Source of the DNA: Halesus radiatus
Lineage: Eukaryota > Arthropoda > Insecta > Trichoptera > Limnephilidae
NCBI GenBank assembly: GCA_022606495.2
Contig: JAHDVE020011258.1
Coordinates: forward strand, 1 to 64,000
Direction of reading: 5' to 3'
DNA length: 64,000 bases
Position 1 is the stretch's first letter. Each line of letters begins with the position of its first letter. Both the position numbers and the translations under genes were made by a program. Under the pieces are notes generated by a model. It was not told the DNA's origin and did not search any database. It was given only the letters and a program-made list of their open reading frames with translations. Positions 1 through 10,423 of the stretch are shown piece by piece.

Positions 1-189
1 AAAAATAATCACTTTGCAGAAAAGGGTACATATTTTTTTTGCTGGAAATAAATAGTACGTTTTGTAAAAAGGGGTGTTTATTAAGATGAAAAATTAAAAT
101 GATTTTATCGTAAAAATAACAATGTCAGTCGATTCCTTAGCCTCTAATTACACTGACTGCATATATAACTCAATTTCACCCATTTTGAA

Positions 190-345
190 AATTGTTTATT
201 CCGATGAGGAAAGCTATACTTTTGAAACATGTTGATATTCATTTATTTAAAAAAATGCGGTTTAAAGACAGTAATTCTTATTAATTTATTAATTATGAAT
301 CCACAAAGTGATTACGCATCTTTTGAAGTATTTAAATAACATCGA
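190..345 (+). mobile_element. Penelope-like element 3' end (PLE-A), degenerate
   Basis: Contains CCGATGA, a short stem-loop and TGAAACATGT, followed by a TGTTGATATTC tract and a CCACAAAGTGATTAC...CTTTTGAAG stretch. The same order recurs near 8.3, 11.8, 53.6 and 61.7 kb, and reversed at 57.6 kb. The copies near 10.98 and 58.1 kb lie next to a recognisable PLE C-terminal coding remnant, which ties the family to Penelope-like elements. No coding part is left here, and the hammerhead-like core is mutated (CGATGA, TGAAA). Confidence 0.5.
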
Positions 346-714
346 ACCAAATTTCACTACGTATTAATCCCTAGTTTACCTAATGAAGACGTGAAATCTA
401 AAAAAAAATTTGGGGTGACGTGTTTGTCAAAAACCGTACTTATGCAAGGTCTAGACAGGGTTTACGAACTAAGGTTAGCTTATGAACTATCGATCTGTTG
501 ATACTCCGAGGCAGTGGCGCGGTTCGTGACCTATCTCACCAGGAGTTCAATCCGAGATTAAAAAAATGAGAATAATATTTCCTCTTCTATATGAAAAAAT
601 GCTATGTTGGTCTTTTCCGTAATATATATATTTCCCTAGATCTTAAGATATTTGATCAGATCACAGCACCAGAGATTGGCGACCTAGCAACAAGAAACAA
701 TTCATCAATAAGAA
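346..714. other. no gene recognised
   Basis: AT-rich sequence without a convincing open frame. Around 545-560 there is a weak tRNA B-box-like string (GGAGTTCAATCC), possibly an old SINE trace, but no A box can be placed. Confidence 0.3.
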
Positions 715-797
715 TAAGTAATATTTGTACAGCGCCCCTGAGGTGATTTTACACAAAAACGGCGCTATAAAAATCATCCTGTTATTATTATTATTAA
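715..797 (+). mobile_element. L2-like LINE 3' tail, family A
   Basis: The element ends in a stem-loop whose arms are AGCGCC and GGCGCT, followed by AAATCATCC and an (ATT)n run. This is the classic L2/CR1-clade 3' terminus: a short hairpin, then a simple repeat recognised by the reverse transcriptase. Only the last ~80 bp are present, as expected for extreme 5' truncation during target-primed reverse transcription. Other copies lie near 18.3, 30.95, 37.8, 41.95 and 53.5 kb. Confidence 0.7.
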
Positions 798-1191
798 TTC
801 GGCGATTCGTTAAAACGTTTATGGCCAATTAATAATATAATGTTGTAGATTACAAAAAAATAGTTTAAAATACGAAAATCACAATTGCAAAAGAAACTGT
901 TCCCTTTTTATATATAAAAAAGGAACATCTTCAGTATTTAATTTATTTTAATAGCCACTTAAAATACGATAACCGGAGAAAAAACATATGGATTCTTGCA
1001 AAATACTATTCCGTACAAATTTGGTCTTACCTAGTAATTGATTAAGGTTTGCATGATCCCACGGTTTACCGCTGAAGTGCCACGAATATGTTTTGTACGA
1101 ACTATTTCTTAGAACAGAAAGTTACACAATCGCTGAATTCACAACACACACATGGAATTCATTTCGGACTCGCTCTTTGGCGGTACTACAT
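798..1191. other. no gene recognised
   Basis: AT-rich. A local imperfect inverted repeat around the TATATATAAAAA tract (900-925) is the only structure seen. Confidence 0.3.
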
Positions 1192-1199
1192 ATACGGAG

Positions 1200-1445
1200 T
1201 AGTGGTGGGCGAAGCGGCTCGGTTTAGTGAGCCGGATCACTAAATCAGCTCTTTGTAGTGTACCGGTTCGGTGATCCGGCTCGATTGAACGACGGTTCGC
1301 GTCACCCCGCACCATGCCCTCCTAAAGACGTCCTTAAGACGCTCTTACACGATACTTTTTTCGTCCAGTTTTCATGTGGATTGTCTTTACAGAGAGCTGA
1401 TTTAGTGATCCGGCTCACAAAACCGAGCCGCTTCGCCCACCACCG
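1200..1445. mobile_element. hAT-like non-autonomous element (MITE), copy 1
   Basis: A 246-bp element with terminal inverted repeats of about 50 bp: left 1200-1253 beginning TAGTGGTGGGCGAAG, right 1393-1445 ending CTTCGCCCACCACCG. It is flanked by a perfect 8-bp direct repeat ATACGGAG (1192-1199 and 1446-1453). An 8-bp target duplication is the hAT superfamily signature. The TIRs contain the repeated word GATCCGGCTC. No transposase frame is present, so movement would depend on an autonomous relative. A second copy is at 41530-41812. Confidence 0.87.
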
Positions 1446-1595
1446 ATACGGAGTACGGAGGGGTGGGTTTGTTAACTGCACGAACGCACTTTAGAGAAAA
1501 CCGACCATTTAAGCCGTTTTTTAAATTTGAGAAAAACTGCGTTCGCTATGATAGTTTCTATATGGGAGATATAATTTAGATTTTTTAAACCATTA

Positions 1596-2084
1596 TCTAT
1601 ATATATAAAAATCAATGTAAGTTTGTTTGTTTGTCCTCGATGTTCTCGAAAATCACTCTTCCGGTTTCGCTGAAAATAGCACACTTTGTTTTTATTAGTG
1701 CCGGGAAGGTTTATAAAGTAGTTTGAATGAAATTAAATATGTAAAACTGTTGCTATAACGTTTTAAAATTAGTATGAAAAACATTGAATCAGCCATGTTT
1801 TATTTAGGTTAACCCATAGATATAACACTCTGGTTAACCACAGATTGCATATTCAAAAGAAGGTTTTTTTGATAGAATATTTTCAAAATGGAAAAAAGAG
1901 TAGGTACCTACTTAAGAACTTTATGATTTAGATATATTTTGAAAAAAATAAACGTTTGGAATGAAATAAAATATTAAAATGAATGTTCCTTAATTTGGAG
2001 ATAGGTACTTTCGCTGTCAAATCAATTATGGCACCCTAATGACGAGTGAAAAAACCCGAGCAAGGCCGGGTACACATCAGCTAG
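1596..2084 (+). mobile_element. non-autonomous Helitron
   Basis: Starts with TC (1596-1597) after an A and ends with CTAG (2081-2084) before a T, which fits Helitron insertion between A and T without target duplication. About 9 nt before the CTAG lies a short GC hairpin, ACCCG...CGGGT (2054-2071), the expected 3' terminator-like hairpin. The 5' end has the TATATATAAAAATCAATG and TTTGTTTGTTTGTC strings that I associate with arthropod Helitrons. At 489 bp it has no Rep/helicase frame and depends on a partner. Confidence 0.72.
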
Positions 2085-2780
2085 TTAAAAATAAAAATAA
2101 AGTTCTATTTTCCACATAGAAGTTGTCATAGCGAACATAATTGCATTCGAGTTTTGAACTAAATGTAAATGGTTTTTAGGTACCTTTTGATATTGAGGTA
2201 CTTACTCACCTGCCAACAAGTCGGGAACCATCGAGTCATTTGTTAACAAATTACTGCGCAAAAGTCATTCATTAACCGTGAAAAATACACGAATAAAAAC
2301 ATAGCTATGAATAATGAGACAAAAATAGAACTGCTGAATTTTACTGTATAAATATTAATATATTATCGGGTTATTAATGAAAAGTTTTATTTTCTTAAAA
2401 ACAAACATGAATTCAAAAAACTACAAACCGTTTATTCTCAAATTAAAAATACGTGGATCGGTTTCGTAGATCCATTGTAAATTGAAAGAAAATGGAAAAA
2501 ATAAACAAAGGTTCAAGTCTAAATATTTAGAATATTTGGATGATTGAAATTGCATTGCCAAGTAAAGGAATAACAAACAGAAGCCACAAAGTGAAACAAA
2601 TTATTATTATAGACAGTCTGCGTTCAACGAACTTCAAATATAAATACATTTTCGAAATAGTGATGGGCATAAAAGCAAATTCGAAATAGTCGATTAGAAT
2701 TAATTTGTACGAAGTGAAATCGCTCGAATGATGGTTTCATATGGTGGCGTTTTAAACAGAGGTCGTTTAATTAGTCGTCT
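2085..2780. other. no gene recognised
   Basis: AT-rich DNA with no long open frame and no internal repeat that I can place. Confidence 0.3.
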
Positions 2781-2784
2781 CCAT

Positions 2785-2900
2785 GCGCCTTACAACGGCT
2801 TTGAACGCCGAAATAGCTGCCACGATAATAATAAACTAAAAACTAGCAGAACTTAATAGAAACATTAATAAATTCGTTTTATTGGTAATTATAAAAAAAA
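2785..2900 (+). repeat. PLE-D type 3' fragment
   Basis: Carries a stem (GGC...GCC around TTTGAAC) followed by CGAAATAGCTG and an ATAATAATAAACTAAAA tract. Nearly the same unit occurs at 44560-44640 (+), 47045-47125 (-) and 51125-51190 (-). The stem + GAAA layout resembles the other PLE 3' ends in the window, but a CTGANGA box is missing, so the PLE assignment is inferred. Confidence 0.4.
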
Positions 2901-3910
2901 ATAAATGTAGTTCTGCAAGTCGGTGTCTTTTTCTCAGTAATAAAATTGCAGTCGTCGTTGGACAAAAATCATTATTGTCTTTTTATTAGGAAAAAAATTC
3001 AGCGTCGTCTTTTGTTAGGAAATAGCAGTGGCGTGAAGCTCACAACCCTTGGTAAGGAGCAATGCACGCCACTGTTACATTGCCGTCATCGCGTCGTTCA
3101 AAAATCCAAATCGAAGACGTTGTTTTGCTGAACAAAAGTTCCAACCTCAGTGAACATTCGAATCGGCGTCACGCATCGTCCCTGTCCAAGAGATATTCGA
3201 ATCATCAATCGATTAATCGAATGTTTCGGAGTCGGACACTTCGATTATACTCGTCACAATTTAGGAAATAATAACAGTTCGCAGAGGTTTCAGCGACAGC
3301 AGTACTCGAGATGTAGTAGGACAGCCTCATTAGTCATGTTTTGCATTCAACTGGGATGATGTATTGTGGAAATAATAACATGCAATCTTTTGTTGTTTCG
3401 GGGTCGATACCCGCCACTGCTTTCATCTCGGGGAAACATACAAAAGACTCGGGAAGAAGCGAATGTCAAGGCGTATTTATTTAAAGAAACATTTGTGAGG
3501 AATTTTAGTTCCTTTCGAAAGACGTGTACAAGGGAGTGAGTAAAAATGATTTATTTTGTGTCTTTGTGTGTATTCAAAGGCGGTAAATAGAGACATCTCA
3601 CATATTTTGCATCCAAAAATCCTGTAAGACAAGGCAAAGAATTAAAGAAGATGATGTTGTTATTAAATATTGCGATATCGGATGTGATTTTATTCTTACC
3701 AGTCTTGGTTATCGATGAATTCAGAATTCTTTGGGAATTTAAATCAAATAATAATTAATTAAAAAAAATAAAATCGGCGCTATATAAGCCACTGCTCACT
3801 GCTGAAGTTCCGATGTAATGTATTCTCTTCTCAGTCAAGTAATAGAAAAATGGGTAGAAACGGAGCTTTCAGCGAAAGCAGAATAATATCTGACAATGCT
3901 GTGTCCGCAC
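2901..3910. other. no gene recognised; mixed unique sequence
   Basis: Short open frames only (up to about 70 codons), none with a recognisable domain. The string AAGGAGCAATGCACG near 3055-3070 recurs near 27370, marking a shared but unclassified repeat fragment. Confidence 0.3.
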
Positions 3911-4180
3911 CGGGAAGTCGTAGATCTCGATCTGGCCCAAGGTTGTAGATCTTGCTTGGACTTGGGATTGAATATAACGAGAAAATCTTGACGTGGAGGG
4001 GTGATTTTAACGTTGTTAACACGCGAGCATATTTCTGATGAATAATACAAATGGTTTAGCGAGGCTTGAATCTCTCTACTGTATGTTAATGAAGGCTGTT
4101 TACAGAGAATTTCGCGATAATATTTAATCCATCCATAAAGTCCTAGATTTACAACCTTGGGCCAGATCGAGGACTTCCTG
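3911..4180. repeat. inverted-repeat element
   Basis: The arm 3911-3950 is repeated in inverse orientation at 4145-4180 with a 4-nt gap. Both contain the core CAACCTTGGGCCAGATCGAG (read on one strand or the other). The 195-nt spacer is unrelated. The words GGGGCAGACAATAT (right of the second arm) and GGGGCAGACAATCT (near 4632) suggest an additional local duplication. It could be a MITE or a local inversion duplicate; no target duplication was found. Confidence 0.5.
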
Positions 4181-4710
4181 GGGCAGACAATATACTGAGG
4201 TATACTCTGGGTGACTGGTGCAATGCTTCACTAGGAAGACTGTCGGAAGCAGGAAGTCGCTTTGCACTGCTCTAGAGGGACTGCCCTGGTTTCGTGGCTA
4301 CGGTCTGTTCTGGATATAATGTGTTTTTTGTTTACTTATTAATAGGTTTGTTGGTGAACTCCCGCATTTTATCTTGGATTACTCCAGTTATCGACAGAAG
4401 GAGCCACTAAGGGCTATATTTTGTCGTCGTCAGTATCTGTACTAACCAAATTGATGTGCGTTTGTGACTAACCTCCTTCCATGCGAAAGCTGTGCAGGGA
4501 CACTTGAGGGTTTAGAGTCCTTTAAAAATTATAGATTCGTTTAGTTAAAAAATTAGAGTCCTTGACGTGCACCCTGAAGGAGTAACCATAAGTTACTTAT
4601 ACCGGGTGGGAAAGTGGCGGGTAACCTCAACTGGGGCAGACAATCTGATATTACTTAAATGCTGGGCATTTTTTTTTCTTCATTCTGGAAAAAAAAACAA
4701 TGGACTTTGA

Positions 4711-5140
4711 TTAGCTTAAAATCGTAAAAAAAACCTCCGTAAAATTTTTTTCGGGTTTTCTGATTTGCTGGTTTGTGGCCACCCTGAATTTATTACTACG
4801 TGACCGAAAAGATAACACTATTTGTCGAAGTACAATAATACAATTAGGCGGGTACCTGGAACAGTTAAATCCGTCCCTGGAACAAGCAGCGGGGTAGAAG
4901 GGGCGGCGCAGGGATTTTATAAACGGGAAAAGCCCACTATTCGTTACAGTGATTTTATTAAGAATTAGCGCGCAGTCTAGTGAAACGGAGCCGAAGCTTT
5001 TTGGGAAGCTTTCATGGTCCACTTTTTTGAAAGCCGATTTGATTAAATCTAAATTGAATTCGTACAGTGTTTTGTTTCGGTGTCTACACAGGCGGGCGAA
5101 ACAAGCTTCAGAACGCAGGCAAAATAATTTATACATTTGA
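4711..5140. other. open but unassigned region
   Basis: The minus strand is open for about 141 codons (4711-5136), and the plus strand for about 63 codons (4949-5140). The plus frame has a weak retroelement flavour (basic, ending in a run like RRAKQASERRQNNLY), but I cannot match it to a named domain. Composition is less AT-rich than the flanks. It may be a decayed LINE coding piece or chance openness; I do not call a gene. Confidence 0.15.
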
Positions 5141-5309
5141 AATTATATATTTTTTAACAAACACCAACATTTGTTTATTTCTGCTTTGCGATGAAACGTA
5201 ATTGGATTTAGTGGTGCCATTATGAAGATTTAATGCGAACCGAAAAGTTTAATATTCATAGACACATTAGAATCAGGAGGATTCTCAAACTGTCGTCAAA
5301 CCTTTGCTT

Positions 5310-5440
5310 AAAAGTGTGATGACTTTTGGGAAGTGACGGGAGTGCCGGTTCGATTCCAGCCGCATTCCGGATGTTGTGATGTTAATTGTTAACAAGTTTG
5401 ATACCTTGACGACGGTATGTAAATTGATATTTCAGGTCGT
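5310..5440 (+). repeat. tRNA-like SINE trace
   Basis: GCCGGTTCGATTCC (5345-5358) is a perfect RNA polymerase III B box (GGTTCGANNCC). An A box cannot be placed with confidence upstream. Probably the remnant of a tRNA-derived SINE. Confidence 0.3.
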
Positions 5441-6419
5441 TTTTACGACTAGTTAAGTGCACAAGGAACATTTCCGTTCATAATTTTCTTAATTATTTTT
5501 TTAAGAAACAAAACTACATTGGTTAGAGTGAGAAACAATTTCCAGAAAATAAAAATTACATAGTGGGTACCTATGATATGTCTCTTTGTAATGTCTTATT
5601 TATACATGTATTTACAGGGTGACATGTGTAGTGTATAAGCATGTGTATATGTGCGAATGTGCTTGTAGATATGTGAAGTGGTGATCTACATATTATACAA
5701 GTGATGCCATATGTATGCGCATTGAGCAGTTTATATAATTGTCAAGATGTTCCTTTTGAATATGGTCAACGAATCCGAAAAAAATATTAATGTTATGTTG
5801 ATTAGATAAATATTATTGAATGAATGAAGAGCACGGTTGATTGGTGAATTTGCAGCTGCATTTGTTTTGTAACTATGTGTGTGTGGAATAGTGTTGTATG
5901 GCGGGTACGTCTCAGAAGTATGTTGAAATTAATTATGGACAGAAGCTCGGTATAGTCGACATTATTATTTAGAATTCTATGTAAACATGTTAAATCAGTT
6001 ACTGTTCGCCTTTTTTGCTACATTGAAAGTAATTGTTGAATTTGTAGGTGAGATATTTTATAAATTCCTTTCGAATGCGTTCCATACTATCAATGTACAC
6101 TTTATATTGAAGATTCCAAATTGGAGAGGCATATTCCAGTGGACTTCTTACTGTAAAAAAACCGCGGGTTCCTGAATAAATAATAATAATGATGATAGTA
6201 AGATTAATTCAAATATTGCTAGGTAACCCGGGAAATAAATAAAAAAAAACATTTACACAAAATAACATATTTTAACCTCAAAATGGAAGCTTATTTCCTG
6301 GTCCTCCTTTTGTTCCTTCCGAGTACAGTCAATATACAAAATTAATGCACCATGACAGAGATCGAACAGAAGTGAATATAATTCTTGTAATCTGTTCACA
6401 ATTCCCAAATTCGAACAAA
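5441..6419. other. no gene recognised
   Basis: AT-rich. There is a GT-rich stretch (5600-5720, repeated ATGTGTATATGTG-like words) and a 62-codon plus frame at 5987-6175 with no recognisable domain. Confidence 0.3.
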
Positions 6420-6488
6420 AAAAAAACCATTAATATTTCACATAGATACCAACTATTCTATTGTCAATAACCTTCTAATAAATGTGAT

Positions 6489-6945
6489 ATCCACTGCAGT
6501 AAGAATTAATAGATTTACCCTAAGTACGATTTCGACGGCTGGAGGCAAAGGCCACGTGACACCCATTTTTGCACCAGCTTAGTTCACTGCCGTCCACGTT
6601 TGCTTCGCATGATTTAAGGTCTATTCACATCTACCAGCCACTTCACAGAAGGGAGTATTCACATTACACAGAGCGTGAATGTGTTCATAGATAATGTAAG
6701 CAACTAATTTTACCGTACCTGCCACTTTACGTGTCTGCACTGCGTGGTGGCGGTAGATGTGAATCGAGCGGTAAGCAAATTACAAAACATTTATTAAAAA
6801 AAAAAACAAAATATTCGGTTTTTATAACAAGCCTAACCTTTTTACTTAGTTACTGTTTTACTTAAATTGGTGGCATGCCTAGCTCGACCCCTGCCTTTCT
6901 TATTTTGGTTTCTTCCCCTTCCTCTATGTATTATTTGCTCTGTGG
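6489..6945 (+). mobile_element. unclassified element E1, copy 1 (carries a nested MITE)
   Basis: Starts ATCCACTG and ends CTCTGTGG, and sits inside an L2-A 3' UTR. A homologous copy at 23061-23374 lies in an unrelated context, so E1 moves on its own. Internal landmarks are TAAGTACGATTTCGACGGC, CTTAGTTCACTGCCGTCCACG and ATGTATTATTTGCTCTGTGG. I see no coding capacity, no long TIR and no pol III boxes, so its class is open. Confidence 0.6.
6619..6768. mobile_element. small TIR element (MITE) nested in E1
   Basis: Inverted ends CTATTCACATCTACCAGCCAC (left, 6621-6641) and its near-complement GTGGCGGTAGATGTGAAT (right, 6747-6764). The E1 copy at 23 kb lacks this segment and reads through (GATTTTAACTGCGGTAAGC), giving an empty site. 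An inner inverted pair (TTCACATT/GAATGTG) makes it foldable. Confidence 0.65.
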
Positions 6946-7311
6946 TAACATCAATAACAAAAAAGAAAAAAAAATAGTAACTGCAATATCATATCATGTG
7001 TGTGCAAAATCATACCTTCCCAAGCTAAAACTTTATAAATTAACGTGTTAATCTGGAGTGATCTGCCAGGTAAGTATGATTCTGTATCTGTAGATAATAA
7101 GATAAATCATAGCAAGTACCTGCCTGTATATAAAATTAATAACATGTATATTTTAACGCCGCATCACATTAATTTGTTAAATGCATTGCACATATTGTTT
7201 GGTATTACAAATCGATGAACCGATGATTGCAATTTGTTATGCATAAGCAGTAATAATAAATTGTCTATAATTAGTGATAAGATAGAGACGGGAAAAAAAA
7301 AACATTTGTAT

Positions 7312-8320
7312 AGGGTCCTTATCCGACTCCAAGTCACACGGATAGACTATGGAACTATTTACCAACGGAGGCAGTCAAAACACTCGGGAAATGTTTGATG
7401 ACAGTTTGAAAATCTATGTCATCCTAATGTCCCCATGAATGTTAAAGTTTTCGGCGAACATTAAAGCTCCGCGATGGCATCACTACAGCCAATTACATTT
7501 CCTAGGGCGAAGTGTTCCACAAAGACTAATGCTGCACAATCTATGCAATAATTATGTTGAGGGTTACGCGCTACCCCAAAGCACGTGTCGGGCGCCGTAA
7601 AGATGACACCATTCGTTGCCGGGGTGGTAGTGGTAGTGGTGATCATTCATTAATTACTGCATCATGGATTGGGAGGAAAAGCAACCCGGTCTATTGTTAC
7701 GAGATTATTCCAGATTTTCTCACAGTATTGATAGAAAACGTGAAAACACGTTTATTGCCGGACTCATAACGTATATATCTAGAACAGAGGTTCCCAACCT
7801 TATTTGTCTGACTGCACACTTTTGGACTATATTTTTTCATCAGCGTCATCTATAAATATAAACTAAATGATATGTTGAACAATTTGACTAACATTAAGTA
7901 ATAACGTAGCCGTAAAATATTTTATAAAATGGATAAGAAACGTAAATGTAAATGTTATTTGGAAAACCATTTATCATAGATACCAACTCTGTTTTGACAG
8001 CCGTTCCCAAGCTTTCCAGATTCTGATATAAGTATATTTCTCTCTTGTAAAACATTGTTATGTACTCGTATTTCTATTGTATCTGTATGTTTCTGCCTGT
8101 ACATTTATTTATGTTATTTTCCTATTGTTTACACATTTTTTTAAATATATTTTCATTGACATATTTGCTTTAAAAGCTTTGTTAAACTTAATATTATGTA
8201 GCAAAAATTAACAGTCGAATTTATAACTCATGGGAATGCAACGTTGTTGTATGTCTTTAAATTAAATTTAAAAAAATATATAAAATGTTTTGTATAAACC
8301 ACTATTTAATATATAGCCAC
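7312..8320. other. no gene recognised
   Basis: Unique-looking sequence. Frames up to about 70 codons; none has a recognisable domain. A (GGTAGT)n-like microtract lies at 7622-7640. Confidence 0.3.
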
Positions 8321-8324
8321 TATT

Positions 8325-8460
8325 TTGTAAACGTTGTATCCTGATGAGGGAAGCTTGGCTTTCGAAACATGATATTCATATATTAATTAGTGGTTTATTA
8401 TCCATTTTATTGAAAATGACACCAAACAAAGTAATTTTACATTTATTGAAGAAGTAAAAA
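8325..8460 (+). mobile_element. PLE-A 3' end with hammerhead-like core
   Basis: CTGATGA (8341-8347), a stem-loop with GAAGC/GCTTTC-type arms, then GAAACATG (8364 onward). It is followed by a TATTAATTAGTGGT tract and ACAAAGTAATTTTA, which also end the other PLE-A copies. The core words are intact; helix III would be only ACATG. The left flank has the complementary word ACCACTATTTAATATATA, so the 3' end could fold on a larger scale. Confidence 0.6.
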
Positions 8461-9402
8461 AAAATATATATCATAAAATTCTTTAGACCTACGTATGTAT
8501 AAAAAAAGATCAAATTCATTTATCGTTTGCGACTGGAAGACCGTTTCTTTTATAACTATAAAACGATCACAATATTGACAGTAGTATGTAATTTCAATCA
8601 ATTAGGAGAGGGATCGGTTCATAGACTTGACGGATAAATCAAAAAGAAAATTGGCTAATTAATAATTGAAAGAGTGAAAACGTGGGCACGTGTAGAATTT
8701 AACCCCTGGGAATGAATGACAAGAATTCCACCACGAGGCCAATACATTTGAAAAAAAAATGCATCCAGCACAAAAACAATGCGAAAAAAAAAAGAACAAA
8801 GCCCAGAAATAAAATTGGAGTGGATGCGAATCAGAATTAATGAATACGATTATATATGCGATCGGAAGCTTCCATCGCGAATTCATCCTAAATCCCCTGC
8901 CCGTGAAATGGTATTTTACATCTATTGTGAAAAAGGATTTAGTGCTATTTTTGCTTGCTGTTCGGAGTCACGTCCGATGTTCTATCGTGAAAAGAGGGTT
9001 TTTATTGGGGATTTTTTGGAATTATTTGGTCGGATTTCTCGCGTCCCGCTGGAATTGATGGCCATCGTGAATATTCTAGAATATTCTGAGGCTGCAGCTG
9101 CGTCATTTCAATTGATTTATTCTTTATTGTATAGACATGCAAAAAGGAACAACGCGAACGTTGTGATCCGATTTTGTTAACTAGAAAAACGTGTCGCGGT
9201 GGAAGTCTCAGTGTAAACGGAGCAAAGGAATTGTATTGAAACCTGACATTAAATAATACTGCACTCGTATACGTTAAATAATTCCTAAAGCCATGAACTG
9301 TGGCGTTTTCCTACCAATCCCCATCTGGATTATTAGTTGGGTAATCTGTTCTCACAATCAAACCTCTGACCTCTGCTTGTGACACAAGACAAATATTATA
9401 TA
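8461..9402. other. no confident gene; one 133-codon frame
   Basis: The plus frame 8779-9180 is open for 133 codons. The translation is rich in aromatic and basic residues and holds a degenerate internal repeat (YIYCEKGFSAIF / FYREKRVFIGDF, mirrored in the DNA by repeated ATYGTGAAAA words). No family is recognised, there is no signal peptide, and no splice sites can be assigned. It may be chance openness over a repeated sequence. Confidence 0.2.
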
Positions 9403-9860
9403 CTAGCTGACGTGTACCCATCCTTACTCGGGGTTATGAATAGCTTCAACTAAAATGTTGAGGTTGTGAATTCCAGTAAGCTGGGTGTGATTTTAAGGTG
9501 GAAACAATATAATTGTTAAGAAATAATACTGTTGTAACTACCCCCATCCCTTCAGATACAACCACATCTGCCCATCAGCTACCCTTACCTCTACCATCAC
9601 ATCATTAATTCAATATTCTTATCAACCTTTACATCTCTCGTAAACATACTTTCCAAGTAAAGAAACTCATCCACTTGCTCCAAGTATTCATAAGTTGTCC
9701 ACAAATGTTTTTTTTATAAAACAAAATTAAACTATCGACATATTGTTTGGAACTTGGGTCATACAACAAAATAAAATAGCATCGGGGTGTTCGAACTCGT
9801 AGCACCGAGCTTAACATTTGCACGATTAGTACCTTGAAGTCGAATGTTGCTTATTTGTTC
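9403..9860 (-). mobile_element. Helitron-like 3' end with an internal RTE fragment
   Basis: Read on the minus strand, the segment ends in a CCCCGAG...GGGT hairpin, TACACGTCAG, then CTAG (9403-9406) followed by T. These are the same terminal features as the plus-strand Helitron at 1596-2084. Upstream (9550-9715) the minus strand encodes an RTE-type stretch (EQVDEFLYLESMFTRD, then VDKNIE), a motif found before the C-terminal part of RTE reverse transcriptases. A related but more decayed arrangement is at 56180-57540. Confidence 0.5.
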
Positions 9861-9912
9861 CCAGTATGTTCAAACCTTTGGAGGTCAAATTGATGATGAA
9901 CATCATAAAACT

Positions 9913-10013
9913 ATTGAAGAAGATAATATTAACACATCCCAAATGAACCACGAAACCGAAAAAACAACAGAAATGTGGTTCATTTGGGATGTGTTAATAT
10001 TATCTTCTTCAAT
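9913..10013. repeat. perfect 39-bp fold-back made of two SINE-T2 tails
   Basis: The arm 9913-9951 (ATTGAAGAAG...TGAACCAC) is exactly repeated in inverse at 9975-10013 with a 23-nt loop. Each arm is the 3' tail of SINE family T2 (see 13419 and 63373). It therefore looks like two T2 copies joined head-side with loss of both heads. On the right the sequence continues into AAATATTACAATGAGGTTT, which also flanks the T2-containing segment ending near 63930. Confidence 0.8.
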
Positions 10014-10183
10014 GATTAAAATATTACAATGAGGTTTACAAACTTCAATAAGTTATAAAAAATAAATTGAATCATAAAACTACATCTTACTGTCTTTAAT
10101 TTGACCCCGTAACCCCCAGAGCCGCGATAATGCGTAATGATGAAACAAATAAACATACAAATATACTAGAAATTTACATATTA

Positions 10184-10423
10184 GCCTCCACGGTCGAGGG
10201 GTAAGGCTCTCGACTACGAATCCGAAGGTCGCGGGTTCAAATCCCGAGGGGCAAGTAAATTTAATGTAATTAATTTGTGCTGTTCCACAATTAATTCGTT
10301 AAAAATAATATGTAGTATATTTGCGCACGTTCCAGAGTGGAACATACTCTCAGTATCGCCCTGGTGAAAGACCAACATTCAGAATTGAAACGTTGCTTGA
10401 AATGGCTTCATATAAAAAAAAAG
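10184..10423 (+). mobile_element. tRNA-derived SINE, family T1, copy 1
   Basis: The head GCCTCCACGGTCGAGGGGTAAGG carries a pol III A box, and GGTTCAAATCC a B box about 35 nt later, as in a tRNA gene. The body (CAGTATCGCCCTGG, GAATTGAAACGTTGCTTGAA) and a short A-rich tail follow. This copy stops about 170 bp short of the longest copies (11276-11688, 61254-61652). Confidence 0.8.

Larger units (their letters stand above)
6420..7311 (+). mobile_element. L2-A LINE 3' UTR, split by a nested insertion
   Basis: The parts 6420-6488 and 6946-7311 match the 3' UTR of the L2-A copies at 18030-18352, 30720-31000 and 41465-42010. Shared landmarks are CTTCTAATAAATGT, GACCTGCCAGGTAAGTATG-like words, TAACACGTATATTTTAACGC-like words and a GTTAGTGATAAGAT stretch. 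The hairpin/ATT tail is missing at the right edge (7311), where unrelated DNA begins. The gap between the two parts is filled by element E1. Confidence 0.6.

Noticed and set aside
10190..10255. Possible functional tRNA genes at the SINE T1 heads
   Set aside because: The acceptor stem does not close, and the tRNA-like part continues into a common SINE body in every copy.
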